Shown: piece by piece, positions 51,569-60,785 of the stretch
Layout of the letters: every line of letters starts with the position of its first letter
Position numbering within the stretch: the first letter of the stretch is position 1
Source: Paenibacillus sp. J2TS4
Lineage (GTDB): Bacteria > Bacillota > Bacilli > Paenibacillales > NBRC-103111
Assembly (NCBI RefSeq): GCF_018403245.1
Contig: NZ_BOSH01000007.1
Location: 124,001 to 188,000, forward strand
Length of the DNA stretch: 64,000 nucleotides
Direction: 5' to 3'
Position numbers and translations under genes: made by a program
Notes under the pieces: generated by a model
Databases searched by the model: none
The model's input: the letters and a program-made list of their open reading frames with translations, nothing else
Told to the model about the DNA's origin: nothing

Positions 51569-52803
51569 TTCGTCCGTTCTCCCTCCATCGATTTAATAAG
51601 GTCGTCCGCCGAAACCTCCCGCGACAATTCTATCTCTTCGATCAGGGTCTCCATCTCCTTCCACCGCTCCTTGTCCTTTATACTCGGTGTCACCGGATTA
51701 AAGCGATTTTCCAAGGACAATAGCGGGTTCCGTGCCCCTTCCAACGCATCGAACCCGGTCACACGGGTAGGGGAACCGTCGTCCTCCCGCCTGGCCGGAA
51801 ATTGCGAGGTAGCTTCGGCTATCCTTTCCTGCGTCATGGTTTGATTCATGTAGGCTAGAGCAGCCAAGGCCTTCTCTTCCTTGTCCTCGGAAGAGCGCAG
51901 GACGGCCAAGCCGTTTACTTTCGGAATGAATCTGGAGGCATCCGGAATAGCCATCATCCCGAAGGAAAATTTCCCTCCTATATATTTCTCCAGCATAGCT
52001 CGTTTATCGGAAGAAGAGAGAAACAAGCCCGCTCTTCCATCAATAAAATCACTTGCCGCCAGCTGCTGCTGCAAAGGAGGCATCATCCGCTCTTCTTCGA
52101 CCAACCGCTGCCACAAGGCGAGAACCTTGGCTGCCTTGCCCGGCGTGACCTTGTCCTCCCCGTTGGATAACAACCAATTCTGAAAGTACCAAGGAGCTTC
52201 ATCATCGACGACCAGCCCCCAATATTCACTGGCGGCCACCTGCCTCGCCGCCTGAATCAGCTCGTTCCAGCCGTTAAGCTGCGCCCCGTCACTCCCATCG
52301 TTCACACCGGAGTACCTAAGTAAATCCTGGTTGTAGAACAGCACAGGAATGCTGGCTCCATAAGGCATCGCCCACGAGCTTGACCGGTATTGAAAATAAG
52401 CGGTCAGATCAGGGTGCAGGCTGTCCCACAGCCGAGCGGGCAGATGCTCGTCCAACGGCAGCAGGTCCCCCGTTTCGGCAAGCTGGGCAATGCCATAGAA
52501 GCTGCTTAACTCTACCACCTGCGGCACATGATGAGCCGAAATGGCCGCGGTCAACTCATCGTATAGCTGTTCATAGGAGCGAAAAACCCGGGTCTCGACT
52601 TCCACCTCGTCGTTCTCTCTGTCAAATTCGGCGAAGGACGAGGCCAGAGCTTTCGTATAGACCCATGCTTCTATCGTGACGGGATGGGTGATCTCCCTCT
52701 TGACCAGCGGACTGGAGTTCGCATGCCGAAACCAGTAAAAGCCGGCCCCGACAAAGATGAGCAAGAAAAGGGAGACGAAAGCCCATATCCTTTTAGACTC
52801 CAT
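51565..52803 (-). CDS. Membrane-anchored extracellular solute-binding protein
   Basis: A 412-residue protein with an uncleaved-looking N-terminal membrane helix (about 6-22, WAFVSLFLLIFVGAGFYWF) and no lipobox, then a UgpB/MalE-like binding fold (EAWVYTKALASSFAEFDREND, WAMPYGASIPVLFYNQDLL, AGLFLSSSDKRAMLEKY). It is a second, unrelated-looking binding protein in an operon that already has one. It may present ligand to the sensor kinase rather than to the permease; that is inference. Start at ATG 52803 behind GGAGGGA. The frame extends 25 codons further without support. Confidence 0.8.
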   Translation of the reverse strand: MESKRIWAFVSLFLLIFVGAGFYWFRHANSSPLVKREITHPVTIEAWVYTKALASSFAEFDRENDEVEVETRVFRSYEQLYDELTAAISAHHVPQVVELSSFYGIAQLAETGDLLPLDEHLPARLWDSLHPDLTAYFQYRSSSWAMPYGASIPVLFYNQDLLRYSGVNDGSDGAQLNGWNELIQAARQVAASEYWGLVVDDEAPWYFQNWLLSNGEDKVTPGKAAKVLALWQRLVEEERMMPPLQQQLAASDFIDGRAGLFLSSSDKRAMLEKYIGGKFSFGMMAIPDASRFIPKVNGLAVLRSSEDKEEKALAALAYMNQTMTQERIAEATSQFPARREDDGSPTRVTGFDALEGARNPLLSLENRFNPVTPSIKDKERWKEMETLIEEIELSREVSADDLIKSMEGERTN

Positions 52804-52890
52804 TCGCACATCCCTCCTTGTTCCGTTCCGATGCTGTCCATGCGCGAAGCCCCAATCCGCTTTCCTAACCCTCAGCATGACGGGTTGAAA

Positions 52891-54573
52891 TTACAGCTGA
52901 AGCCCTTTTTTACCCGCCAGTTTATTAGCAATTAATAGCGAAATTAAAGTGGTCAAAGTCAAGATGGAAGCAAGCGCCGCCCCTGTTCCATAGTTGGATG
53001 TAAACACTTCACTGTATATCGTTACGGTAATGGTAGCCGTCGCTCCGTAGTAGAGAACGATCGTCGAGCTCAGCTCGTTAATCGTCGTGACCCAGCTCAG
53101 GATCGCCCCTGACAGCACGCCCGGCGCCATCAGCCGCGCCGTAGTTTTAAAGAACGTCTTCGCCGGAGGCACTCCGAGACTGATTGACGCTTCTTCCACG
53201 CTCTTATCCAGCTGCTGGAGAATAGCGGTACTGGATCGGATCGTATAAGGCAGCTTGCGAATAACGTAAGAAATGACCAAGATGATCCAGGTCCCCGTTA
53301 AAATTAGCGGCGGCTTGTTGAAGGCGATAATCAGGCTGATCCCCAATACGGTACCCGGCATAACATAGGGAACCATCAGCAAGCTGTCCAGCATTGCGGT
53401 AATTTTCGACTTCCGGCGGACCAGCAAATAGGCGACCATCATCCCCATCGCAATCATAATAATGATCGAGATGGAGGAATACGTGTAAGTGTTCATAATA
53501 GCCTTCGGCACCCGGAACAAAATTTCTTTGTAGCTGTCCAGGCTGAAGCCGGGATGGAATACCGGCCCTTTCGTTTTAATAAACGACGTCACCACTACCG
53601 TCACTTGCGGAATGATAGAGATAGTAGCCGGAATAAAGACAAGTGCCGTCAAGCCCCATTTGAGGAACGGCGGCAGCGATTTCACTTTAGGCGTCCGCAT
53701 CCCGGTCATGGAATAATTTTTCCGCGAAACCAAATAGCGCTGTAAAAACAGAATCGAAGTAGAGCACATAATCAGGACGACGCTCAATGTACTCGCCATC
53801 GCCGGATTGCCGCCCATTTCGCTAATAAATTGCTCATAAGCGAGAATAGGCAATACTTTAAAGCCTTGCCCCAGCAGCATCGGTGTACCGAAATCGGCGA
53901 AGGAAGCCATGAAGACCATCAGCGCACCTGTAGACAACGTTGGGAAAATAAGCGGGAAAGTCACATTCAGCAGTCTTTTCCAGCCGGGCATTCCCAAGCT
54001 TTCCGCCGCTTCCTCCAGCGAGGTGTCAATCGTCTTCAGTGCCCCCGACACATATAAATAAATGTGAGGATAATAATGAAGCGTAAAGGCAAAGACGATT
54101 CCATGCCAGCCATAAATCGATTTCATCGGAATACCGATGTCATGCAAAAACCGGGTAATGAAGCCGTTGTTTCCCAGCATCAAGATCCAGGAGTACGCCC
54201 CGATAAAAGGCGGAGACAACAGCGACATGATGACCATAATGTTGATGAGGCCTTTGAATTTAATATTATACCGTGTCGTAATATATGCCAAGGGAACACC
54301 GATCAGGATGGCGAACAGAGTGGCCAGACCCGATACTTTGAAGCTGTTGAATAGAGCGTCCCGATAATATTTCAGCTTGATAAAATTATCGTAGTTTTGC
54401 AGAGACAGGACACCTTTTTCATTGAAAAGACTGGCATAAAACAGGGAGAAGAGCGGATACACAATAAAGGAAAGCAAAAACAGATAAACGGCAACGGTAA
54501 CCCAGGTCCAGAAATCCCATTTCTTTAAACTAAGCCGGCTGGCCAGAGCGGGCCGAATGATGGGCTGCTGCAT
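52891..54573 (-). CDS. Fused ABC permease, FbpB/AfuB type
   Basis: A 560-residue membrane protein made of two permease halves in one chain, about 12 helices. Each half carries an EAA loop: LEEAAESLGMPGWKRLLNV near residue 190 and VEEASISLGVPPAKTFFK near 465. This double layout is typical of iron(III), phosphonate and sugar-phosphate importers. It overlaps the ATPase gene by 44 bases, and AAGGAGG stands before its ATG. It works with the ATPase at 54530 and the lipoprotein at 55726. Confidence 0.9.
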   Translation of the reverse strand: MQQPIIRPALASRLSLKKWDFWTWVTVAVYLFLLSFIVYPLFSLFYASLFNEKGVLSLQNYDNFIKLKYYRDALFNSFKVSGLATLFAILIGVPLAYITTRYNIKFKGLINIMVIMSLLSPPFIGAYSWILMLGNNGFITRFLHDIGIPMKSIYGWHGIVFAFTLHYYPHIYLYVSGALKTIDTSLEEAAESLGMPGWKRLLNVTFPLIFPTLSTGALMVFMASFADFGTPMLLGQGFKVLPILAYEQFISEMGGNPAMASTLSVVLIMCSTSILFLQRYLVSRKNYSMTGMRTPKVKSLPPFLKWGLTALVFIPATISIIPQVTVVVTSFIKTKGPVFHPGFSLDSYKEILFRVPKAIMNTYTYSSISIIIMIAMGMMVAYLLVRRKSKITAMLDSLLMVPYVMPGTVLGISLIIAFNKPPLILTGTWIILVISYVIRKLPYTIRSSTAILQQLDKSVEEASISLGVPPAKTFFKTTARLMAPGVLSGAILSWVTTINELSSTIVLYYGATATITVTIYSEVFTSNYGTGAALASILTLTTLISLLIANKLAGKKGLQL

Positions 54574-55660
54574 TGTAAAGGACCTCCTTCCCCTCCTGGT
54601 CGAACAGAACGGCCTTATCCGGCTGCAGGTCCAAATAAATCTTCTGCTTCTCGCTAATCAATTTCTCCGGCTCGACGGCATGCTGCTGAACCTCGATCAT
54701 CTGCTTACCGCCAAGCTTCACGCTGTAGCTGACCTTGTCGCCCAAATAAGTGACGGTTTGCACTTCCGCGGGAATCAATGTTTCTTTCGTCTTCTCGGTC
54801 TCTACCCGGATTTTTTCCGGTCTGACCGAGAGCAACCCCGGGCCTTCATAGGAACGGTACAGCTTCAGTGGAAAATGAATACCATGCAGCTCCATCCGGG
54901 CCTTACCGGTCTGCGGATCAACTGCTCCGACCCGACATTCTATAAAGTTCGAAGCTCCGATAAAATTAGCGACAAACTGGTTCTGCGGATAAGCGTAGAT
55001 TTCGTGCGGACGAGCAATTTGTTGAACCCGCCCTTCACTGAGCACCGCAATCCGGTCGGATACCGCCAACGCTTCTTCCTGATCGTGAGTAACGTAAATG
55101 GTTGTAATGTTCAGCTCTTTTTGCAGCTTCCGAATATCCGTCCGCATCTTGATTCTCAGCTTGGCGTCGAGATTGGATAAGGGCTCGTCCATCAAGAGCA
55201 GCCCGGGACGGATGACGATTGCTCTCGCCAAGGCAATCCTTTGCTGCTGCCCGCCGCTCATATCGGACGGCACTCGATCCCGCAAGTGAGTAAGCTCCAC
55301 CATGTCCAGAGCCTCCATGACCCGGCGCTCAATTTCCTTCTTGTCTACTTTTCTCGCTTTCAACCCGTACGCAACATTTTCGAATACAGTCATATGGGGG
55401 AAGATGGCGTAGTTTTGGAAGACCATCCCGATATTCCGCTCATGGGTCGGGACATCGTTAATGAGCCGATCCCCGAAATAGATGTCGCCTTCCTCCTGCC
55501 TGTAGAACCCGGCGATGGTCCTAAGCAGAGTGGTTTTGCCGCAGCCGCTCGGCCCCAGCAGAGTAAAAAACTCCCCCTCCTGAATGACGAAATGCGCATC
55601 ATTGACGGCTTTCACGGACCCAAAATATTTGGTGACGTGCTCAAACGTAATTCTTTGCAT
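54530..55660 (-). CDS. ABC transporter ATPase, FbpC/PotA type
   Basis: A 376-residue ATPase. Walker A GPSGCGKTT near residue 36, Q-loop VFQNYAIFPHM, signature MSGGQQQR near 137, Walker B LLLMDEPLSNLD and the H-loop VTHDQEE. The C-terminal 130 residues form the regulatory OB-fold typical of the PotA/FbpC/MalK group. GAGGAGG before ATG. It is co-transcribed with the binding protein upstream and the fused permease downstream. Confidence 0.93.
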   Translation of the reverse strand: MQRITFEHVTKYFGSVKAVNDAHFVIQEGEFFTLLGPSGCGKTTLLRTIAGFYRQEEGDIYFGDRLINDVPTHERNIGMVFQNYAIFPHMTVFENVAYGLKARKVDKKEIERRVMEALDMVELTHLRDRVPSDMSGGQQQRIALARAIVIRPGLLLMDEPLSNLDAKLRIKMRTDIRKLQKELNITTIYVTHDQEEALAVSDRIAVLSEGRVQQIARPHEIYAYPQNQFVANFIGASNFIECRVGAVDPQTGKARMELHGIHFPLKLYRSYEGPGLLSVRPEKIRVETEKTKETLIPAEVQTVTYLGDKVSYSVKLGGKQMIEVQQHAVEPEKLISEKQKIYLDLQPDKAVLFDQEGKEVLYNAAAHHSARSGQPA

Positions 55661-55725
55661 AACCGGACCTCCTCGATAAGATAAGAATGGTGCCTAACGG
55701 TTAAGTTAGGGCACCAGTCAACTGT

Positions 55726-56793
55726 TTATTGTTCTTGACCCGTCACAATTCTGGTAAAGCGAGCAACCGCCTCGTCTTTATTGTTAGATGCCCATTCGGT
55801 GTCATACGGCAATACTTTAATATCTTTCGTGAGCGGAATTCCTTCCACTTTCTCCGCATCCTTGCGGACGGAGCGGCGTTTAAATTCCTTTTGAATAAGG
55901 CTCTGTACGTCAGGTCCAGCTACAAAGTCGATGAATTGCTTCGCTTCCTCGAGGTTCTTCGCGCCTTTCATAATCGATAAAGCATCGGCGCGAGCGGACG
56001 TTCCTTCCTCCGGATAAATAATTCCGACCTTGGCTCCACCTTCAATGTAGCGAAGCGCGGCATCTTCCGAAGTAATCCCCAGTGCAAATTCTTTATCCGC
56101 CACCCCTTTATAAACCATGGAAGAGCTGGATAAAATTTTGTTGTCCAGAGCGCCTACAAACTTCTTGATGAAATCCCAGCCTTTTTCGTCGTTCAGACCG
56201 AATGCCGTCAGCATAGTAACCATTTGCGTATAGGATGAAGCCGAGCGGGCGGGGTCGGAAAAAGCAATTTTTCCTTTCCACTTAGGATCCAGCAGATCTT
56301 CCCAGCCTTTGGGCTTCTCCCCTTCCGGCACCAGATCCTGATTATAGATAATGATCATCGGCAGGATCGACAGAGGCGTCCAGGTTTGCCCCGGATCGGT
56401 ATAATCGGCTTCCAGATTGTCGATTTCCGAGGTGACATAGGGCTCAAAATAATCCTTGTACGCATCATGAGACTCTTGGCCTCCGCCAAAGAAAACGTCT
56501 CCCAGCGGATTGGATGCCTCAGCCTCCACCCGTTTCAGCAGCTCCCCGGTTCCACCGGAAATCAACTGCACCTGAATCCCGGTGCGATCCTGGAATTCCT
56601 TAATGATCGGATTGTTAATCTCGGCTTGGTTCGGCGAATAGACCGTCAGCCTGCCCGTTCCCTTCGATCCTTCCGGAGAAGCACCCGAATCCGTGCCTTT
56701 CCCGTTGCTGCTGCCGCTATCACCCGAGCCACAGCCAGCGGATATCAAAAGCATAACCACCATCAAAAAAGATAAAAACGCTTTCTTTCTCAC
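55726..56793 (-). CDS. AfuA-like solute-binding lipoprotein
   Basis: A 355-residue lipoprotein; the signal ends in ISAGC with C21, then a Gly/Ser linker and a class of binding fold shared by Fe(III)-binding and hexose-phosphate-binding proteins (LTVYSPNQAEINNPIIKEF, GDVFFGGGQESHDAY). No obvious tyrosine pair for iron was identified. A perfect cre site upstream and a YesMN-type sensor pair next door favour a carbon substrate such as a sugar phosphate, comparable to AfuA and the HptA/HptRS arrangement. GTG start behind GGGAGG. Confidence 0.8.
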   Translation of the reverse strand: MRKKAFLSFLMVVMLLISAGCGSGDSGSSNGKGTDSGASPEGSKGTGRLTVYSPNQAEINNPIIKEFQDRTGIQVQLISGGTGELLKRVEAEASNPLGDVFFGGGQESHDAYKDYFEPYVTSEIDNLEADYTDPGQTWTPLSILPMIIIYNQDLVPEGEKPKGWEDLLDPKWKGKIAFSDPARSASSYTQMVTMLTAFGLNDEKGWDFIKKFVGALDNKILSSSSMVYKGVADKEFALGITSEDAALRYIEGGAKVGIIYPEEGTSARADALSIMKGAKNLEEAKQFIDFVAGPDVQSLIQKEFKRRSVRKDAEKVEGIPLTKDIKVLPYDTEWASNNKDEAVARFTRIVTGQEQ

Positions 56794-56896
56794 CTTGAAG
56801 ACCTCCCATTCTTTTTGTATCGATCACCCTCTGACTCATGTCAAGCTTGTCCGCTTGTCCAGGATCAAAGGTGTTATTAGAAATATTAAAATAAAC

Positions 56897-56910
56897 TGAA
56901 AGCGCTGCCA
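56897..56910 (+). promoter_or_regulatory. Perfect cre site upstream of the AfuA-like gene
   Basis: TGAAAGCGCTGCCA matches every fixed position of TGNAANCGNWNNCA. It lies 104 bases upstream of the GTG start, between the regulator gene's terminator and the binding-protein gene, so the transport genes likely have their own CcpA-controlled promoter. Confidence 0.7.
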
Positions 56911-56970
56911 ATGTGACAAAATTTCTAAACTGTTGAATTTTTTGTCCACATTCCCGGGCCAAGAAAAAAA

Positions 56971-56991
56971 CAGGCGCCCACGGACGCACTG
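56971..56991 (-). terminator. Terminator between regulator and transporter genes
   Basis: On the minus strand CAG-T-GCG and CGC-CTG pair around TCCGTGGG with one bulge, followed by TTTTTTTCTT, starting right at the regulator's stop codon. Confidence 0.7.
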
Positions 56992-58254
56992 CTAGTGCAA
57001 TCCCATTCGCCTGCGAAATTCGGTCGGGGTTTCCCCGGTCCATTTACGAAACAGTTGACTGAAATAGCGAGAGTCCTGATATCCGACAGCCAGAGCGACT
57101 TCGTAAATTTTGGCATCCGGCCGCTGCAGCAATTGTTTCGCTTTCTCCAAGCGGAGCTGAGTGACATATTCGATAAAACTCACCCCGCTGTATTTCTTGA
57201 ACACCCGGCTAAAATAGCTTTCGCTCATATGAACGGTGGCAGCCACGTCCTGAAGCGAAATATCTTTATCGTAGTGCTCCCTTATATATTTTTCAATGGG
57301 AGACAAACCATACTTTTCCCTGATCTTCAGCTCATCCAGCTCGGCAAAACCAATAATTCGATTCTGTTCAATGTACTCCTTCTGCTGCAAGGCAACTTCC
57401 GCTTCGTGATAGGCCTTGGCGATCGAATCATAATGCTGATGCACACCGCTAACTCCAACGGTGACGCCCCATCCCTTCTCCCGGGCGGCGGCGACGCACC
57501 TGTCCGCTTCCTCCAGCCAATGGGGAGACCGATTCGCAAGAATAACCGCGATTCTATTCTCGTGAATGGGGACTCTGGTGCTGTCCAAGCCCGCGCGGGC
57601 TTCTCCCTCGACTGCTGCAAGCAACTCCTCCAATGATGCTGTCCATCGCTGTTTAGCTCCTTGGTCTTCATCCGGTTCCCGCTTCCATTCCACAATGGCC
57701 ACCTGAAACGATGAAAAGATCGTCTCCAGACGCTGGCCTAACAGCTCCCGCAGAAGACCGGCTTCGTACTCCCGTGCGTTATCCAGCATGAAGTCATACA
57801 GCAATTTCTCCAGCAGAATGGGCTGGCTGTTCTCGATCCTGAGCTCCAGCCGCTTCGAGTATTCTTGCCGAGCGCGTTCCTCGTCAATTTGCCGGGTTAC
57901 ATTGCGAATGGTGCGGATGAGCTCTTCAGGATCAGTTGGTTTAAGAACAAAATCGGCAGCCCCTATCTTAATCGCTTGCTGCGCATAAGCAAACTCATCG
58001 AAGCCCGTCAGAAAGACAATCTTCGTGCGAGGATGAGCCTCGCCGACCCGCTTGGCCAGCTCCAGCCCGTCGATGCCGGGCATGCGAATATCCGTCAGTA
58101 AAATATCCGGTTCATATTGATTGGCCATTAGCCAGCCGGCCTGGCCATTGGAGGCTTCGCCGATGAGGCTGCATTCGATTTCATGCCAGGGAATGGTCTG
58201 CTTGAGCCCTTCCCGGACCAGCCACTCGTCGTCAACTATCAGGATTCTGTACAT
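56992..58254 (-). CDS. YesN-type response regulator, AraC-family output (third system)
   Basis: A 420-residue regulator, shorter than the other two in the window because the middle domain is reduced. Receiver 1-120 with D8-D9 and D55 in LTDIRMPGIDG; the AraC-type output occupies the last 100 residues (DVAATVHMSESYFSRVFKK and VALAVGYQDSRYFSQLFRK). It overlaps the kinase end by 23 bases and has GGAGAG before ATG. It probably controls the AfuA-like transporter genes downstream; the size and pairing resemble HptR. Confidence 0.92.
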   Translation of the reverse strand: MYRILIVDDEWLVREGLKQTIPWHEIECSLIGEASNGQAGWLMANQYEPDILLTDIRMPGIDGLELAKRVGEAHPRTKIVFLTGFDEFAYAQQAIKIGAADFVLKPTDPEELIRTIRNVTRQIDEERARQEYSKRLELRIENSQPILLEKLLYDFMLDNAREYEAGLLRELLGQRLETIFSSFQVAIVEWKREPDEDQGAKQRWTASLEELLAAVEGEARAGLDSTRVPIHENRIAVILANRSPHWLEEADRCVAAAREKGWGVTVGVSGVHQHYDSIAKAYHEAEVALQQKEYIEQNRIIGFAELDELKIREKYGLSPIEKYIREHYDKDISLQDVAATVHMSESYFSRVFKKYSGVSFIEYVTQLRLEKAKQLLQRPDAKIYEVALAVGYQDSRYFSQLFRKWTGETPTEFRRRMGLH

Positions 58255-60025
58255 AACCGCTCTCCCTCTCCTCGAGAATGGGGATTTCTATACGAATCCG
58301 GGTTCCTTGCCCGGGCCCGCTTTCTATTTCCATTTCATAGTGCGTGCTAAAGTACAACTCCAGCCGGCGCCGCACGTTGGCCAAACCGATGCCTGTCTTC
58401 TCCGAGGTGACGGAGCGATAGCGGCCGTCCCTCATGACTTGCAGCAGCTCCGGACTCATCCCGACCCCGTCGTCCTCAACTATAAATTCCAACCGTTCTC
58501 CCCGGCTTCTGCCGATAATTCTCAGCGTCCCTTTGTCCTCCTTCATTTCCAGGCCATGGGTGATCGCGTTCTCGACAATCGGTTGCAGCAGAAGCTTTAA
58601 TGTAAAATACGATTCTATCTCTTCCTCAATCTCGATATGAACCTCAAACTTGTCCCGATACCGCATGTTCTGAATGACGAGATAGTTTTTAATTTGCTGG
58701 ATATCTTCCCTCACCTCAATGATCTCCCGGTCCTTGCGAATGCTGAACCGGAGCAGTTCGCCTAACGATACAACGGTCTTGCTAATGTCATTCACTTTAT
58801 GAATCCGGGCCATCCAATTGATGGAGTCGAGAGCGTTGTACAGGAAGTGAGGATTAAACTGCGCTTGAATCGCTTTCAACTCCGCCTCCCGCAGTTTCAG
58901 CTGTTTTTCATACACTTCCCGGATCAGCTGCTTAATGTTGAACAGCATCGTGTTAAAGCTTCTGCCCAACTGGCCGATTTCGTCGTTGGAGCCAGCGGCA
59001 AACGTAACATTCATATTGCCTTCCTCGACCTGTCTCATCAAAAATCGCAGCTTGCGCAATGGGCCGGTGACATTATTCGACAGAAAATAGGCCAGCCAAA
59101 AAGCGAACAGAATACAGATGGCAATAATGATCAACGTTAAGTTGCGAATGCTGTTTCCTTCCTTCGTCAGGGCGCTGACAGGCACTACGTTAACCAGCTT
59201 GAAGCCGGTCATCTCCGACGTGTCGAAGGTAACCATGGCCGCGGAGCTCCCCCGTTCACGAGGGGATATTCTGAAGAAGCCCTTTCTCTCCTCCAATAGC
59301 TTCGAAATATAGGGCTGGTCCAGCTTCGTGCCGACCTGATGCTTGGAGGGCAGACTGGAGACGACATACCCGTTGCGGTCCAGCAAGAACACCTCTCCCC
59401 CCGGATATAACTGAGCCTTGTTATATTTATCGGCAAGAGCAGGCTCCATAATATCGATAACTAGATAACCTAGCGGTTGGTTCGTTTCTATATTTTTGAG
59501 CATGCGTCCTGAGCTGAGCACCACTCCGAAATCATCCATTTTTTTCATCGCGTAATGGGTATCCCAGACGACGTTGCCGTTAGCCAGGTTGGCCTTGCGG
59601 AACAATCCCCAATGAATGTTATAGTCCCGGTAGGAATTGGGCAGCAATTCCCCCGTAAAATACCTGTCCCCGTTCTCACCTAGCAAATAGATTGAAATAT
59701 CCCAATTTTTAAAGCCGAGGAAGGACTCCAGAATTCCGTTAATTTTTTTCCGGTCGTTGTGCTTTTCAAACAAGCTGCGGTCCTTGTCTTTGGAGAGCAC
59801 TTCCTGGATTTCCTCGTTGCTGTATATATACATCGACAACTGCTCAATATCCCGAACAAAATAATTGATGCTATGGTTCACCTGCGATAAATTTTCCAAT
59901 ATGCTTCCGCATACTTGCTCCAAAATGACCTCCGCCGATTTATAATAGGAGAACGCCCCTAGTAAGGCAAGAGGAGTGACAGCCACCATAAGAAACAGCA
60001 GAATTAATCTTTTTCTAAGCTCCAA
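58232..60025 (-). CDS. YesM-type sensor histidine kinase (third system)
   Basis: A 597-residue membrane kinase with TM1 near 7-25, an extracellular sensor region of about 270 residues, TM2 near 300-320, HAMP, phospho-acceptor H in QAQFNPHFLYNALDS near 397, N-box PIVENAITHGL and G-box EDDGVGM. Start is TTG with GGTGG and GGAGA upstream; a cre-like site lies just before it. First gene of the seven-gene cluster. It may sense the ligand through the AfuA-like or the membrane-anchored binding protein. Confidence 0.92.
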   Translation of the reverse strand: MELRKRLILLFLMVAVTPLALLGAFSYYKSAEVILEQVCGSILENLSQVNHSINYFVRDIEQLSMYIYSNEEIQEVLSKDKDRSLFEKHNDRKKINGILESFLGFKNWDISIYLLGENGDRYFTGELLPNSYRDYNIHWGLFRKANLANGNVVWDTHYAMKKMDDFGVVLSSGRMLKNIETNQPLGYLVIDIMEPALADKYNKAQLYPGGEVFLLDRNGYVVSSLPSKHQVGTKLDQPYISKLLEERKGFFRISPRERGSSAAMVTFDTSEMTGFKLVNVVPVSALTKEGNSIRNLTLIIIAICILFAFWLAYFLSNNVTGPLRKLRFLMRQVEEGNMNVTFAAGSNDEIGQLGRSFNTMLFNIKQLIREVYEKQLKLREAELKAIQAQFNPHFLYNALDSINWMARIHKVNDISKTVVSLGELLRFSIRKDREIIEVREDIQQIKNYLVIQNMRYRDKFEVHIEIEEEIESYFTLKLLLQPIVENAITHGLEMKEDKGTLRIIGRSRGERLEFIVEDDGVGMSPELLQVMRDGRYRSVTSEKTGIGLANVRRRLELYFSTHYEMEIESGPGQGTRIRIEIPILEERESGYVQNPDS

Positions 60026-60045
60026 TCTCCGCTCACCACCTTCGA

Positions 60046-60059
60046 TTAAAACGTTTACA
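60046..60059 (-). promoter_or_regulatory. cre-like site upstream of the third kinase
   Basis: On the minus strand TGTAAACGTTTTAA differs from TGNAANCGNWNNCA at one fixed position. It is 20 bases upstream of the TTG start. The spacer 60026-60227 otherwise shows only two GGGAT-ATCC-like words and no gene. Confidence 0.5.
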
Positions 60060-60227
60060 ATTTATTGGAGAAGCCCGGAACCACTCAGCAAGAGGAGATT
60101 ATATCCGGTCCAGAGGGGATAATCCCGGAGAGGACAACCCGATGATACCCACCATCCTGTAAAACCAATAAAACCATATTCCTGAAAAATCGGCAATGGG
60201 TAAACTTGTCCAGCAGTAAAAAAACAA

Positions 60228-60253
60228 AACCCCGACCTCGTGCGGTCAGGGTT
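60228..60253 (-). terminator. Rho-independent terminator after the YdjO-like gene
   Basis: On the minus strand AACCCTGACC, loop GCACGA, GGTCGGGGTT and TTGTTTTTTT, 15 bases past the stop. Confidence 0.93.
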
Positions 60254-60268
60254 TCCATGATTATGATT

Positions 60269-60499
60269 TTATTTGATAGGAATGCCTTTTTTAATAGCTT
60301 TGAGGTCTCCATTCGAGTTGACTAATTGCGGAAGCATCCTTGTGCCGCTAACCATGGGAGAATCGCACAGCCGACACTTCGGAGAACAATCGAAGGCAAA
60401 GTCGTCCCTCATCCAGCCCTTGCAGCCCGGCTGGGTACAAGACCATATTCTTGTGTTTTCCTCGGGAATTTCCTCTAACGGCTTTCTACGGTAGCTCAT
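60269..60499 (-). CDS. ydjO: YdjO-like cold-inducible zinc-ribbon protein
   Basis: A 76-residue cytoplasmic protein. Cysteines C21, C26, C38, C42 and C45 (WSCTQPGCKGW and CSPKCRLCDSPM) form a likely zinc-binding knuckle, matching the small cold-shock-associated YdjO family in both motif and length. GAGAGGGG before ATG. It follows the cold-shock protein gene by about 85 bases with that gene's terminator in between, so it may be expressed by read-through. Molecular role unknown. Confidence 0.82.
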   Translation of the reverse strand: MSYRRKPLEEIPEENTRIWSCTQPGCKGWMRDDFAFDCSPKCRLCDSPMVSGTRMLPQLVNSNGDLKAIKKGIPIK

Positions 60500-60542
60500 T
60501 TCGCAAACCCCTCTCTGTAGGATAGTAATGGAATAAACGAAA

Positions 60543-60572
60543 AACTGCCCCTAACTTAAGTTAAGAGCAGTT
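60543..60572 (-). terminator. Rho-independent terminator of the csp gene
   Basis: On the minus strand AACTGCTCTTAAC and GTTAGGGGCAGTT pair over 13 positions around TTAA, then TTTTTCG. Confidence 0.92.
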
Positions 60573-60584
60573 ATGGGTTTCATT

Positions 60585-60785
60585 CTAGAGCTTCACTACG
60601 TTCTCCGCTTGCGGTCCGCGATTACCTTGTACCACATCGAATTGAACGCGTTGGCCTTCATCCAACGACTTGAAGCCTTCCCCTGTAATCGCGCTGAAGT
60701 GCACGAATACATCGCTGCCGCCCTCCACTTCGATGAACCCGAAGCCTTTTTCAGCGTTAAACCATTTAACTGTACCTGTTTGCAT
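60585..60785 (-). CDS. Cold-shock protein (CspA/CspB family)
   Basis: A 66-residue single OB-fold RNA chaperone that keeps mRNA unstructured at low temperature. The RNA-binding motifs are GFGFIEVE (RNP1) and DVFVHFSAI (RNP2), and the start MQTGTVKWFNAEKG is canonical. I place the start at ATG 60785 on family length; the open frame's extra five residues are not family-like. It has a 140-base structured leader and its own promoter (see 60786-60960), and a strong terminator. Confidence 0.97.
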   Translation of the reverse strand: MQTGTVKWFNAEKGFGFIEVEGGSDVFVHFSAITGEGFKSLDEGQRVQFDVVQGNRGPQAENVVKL

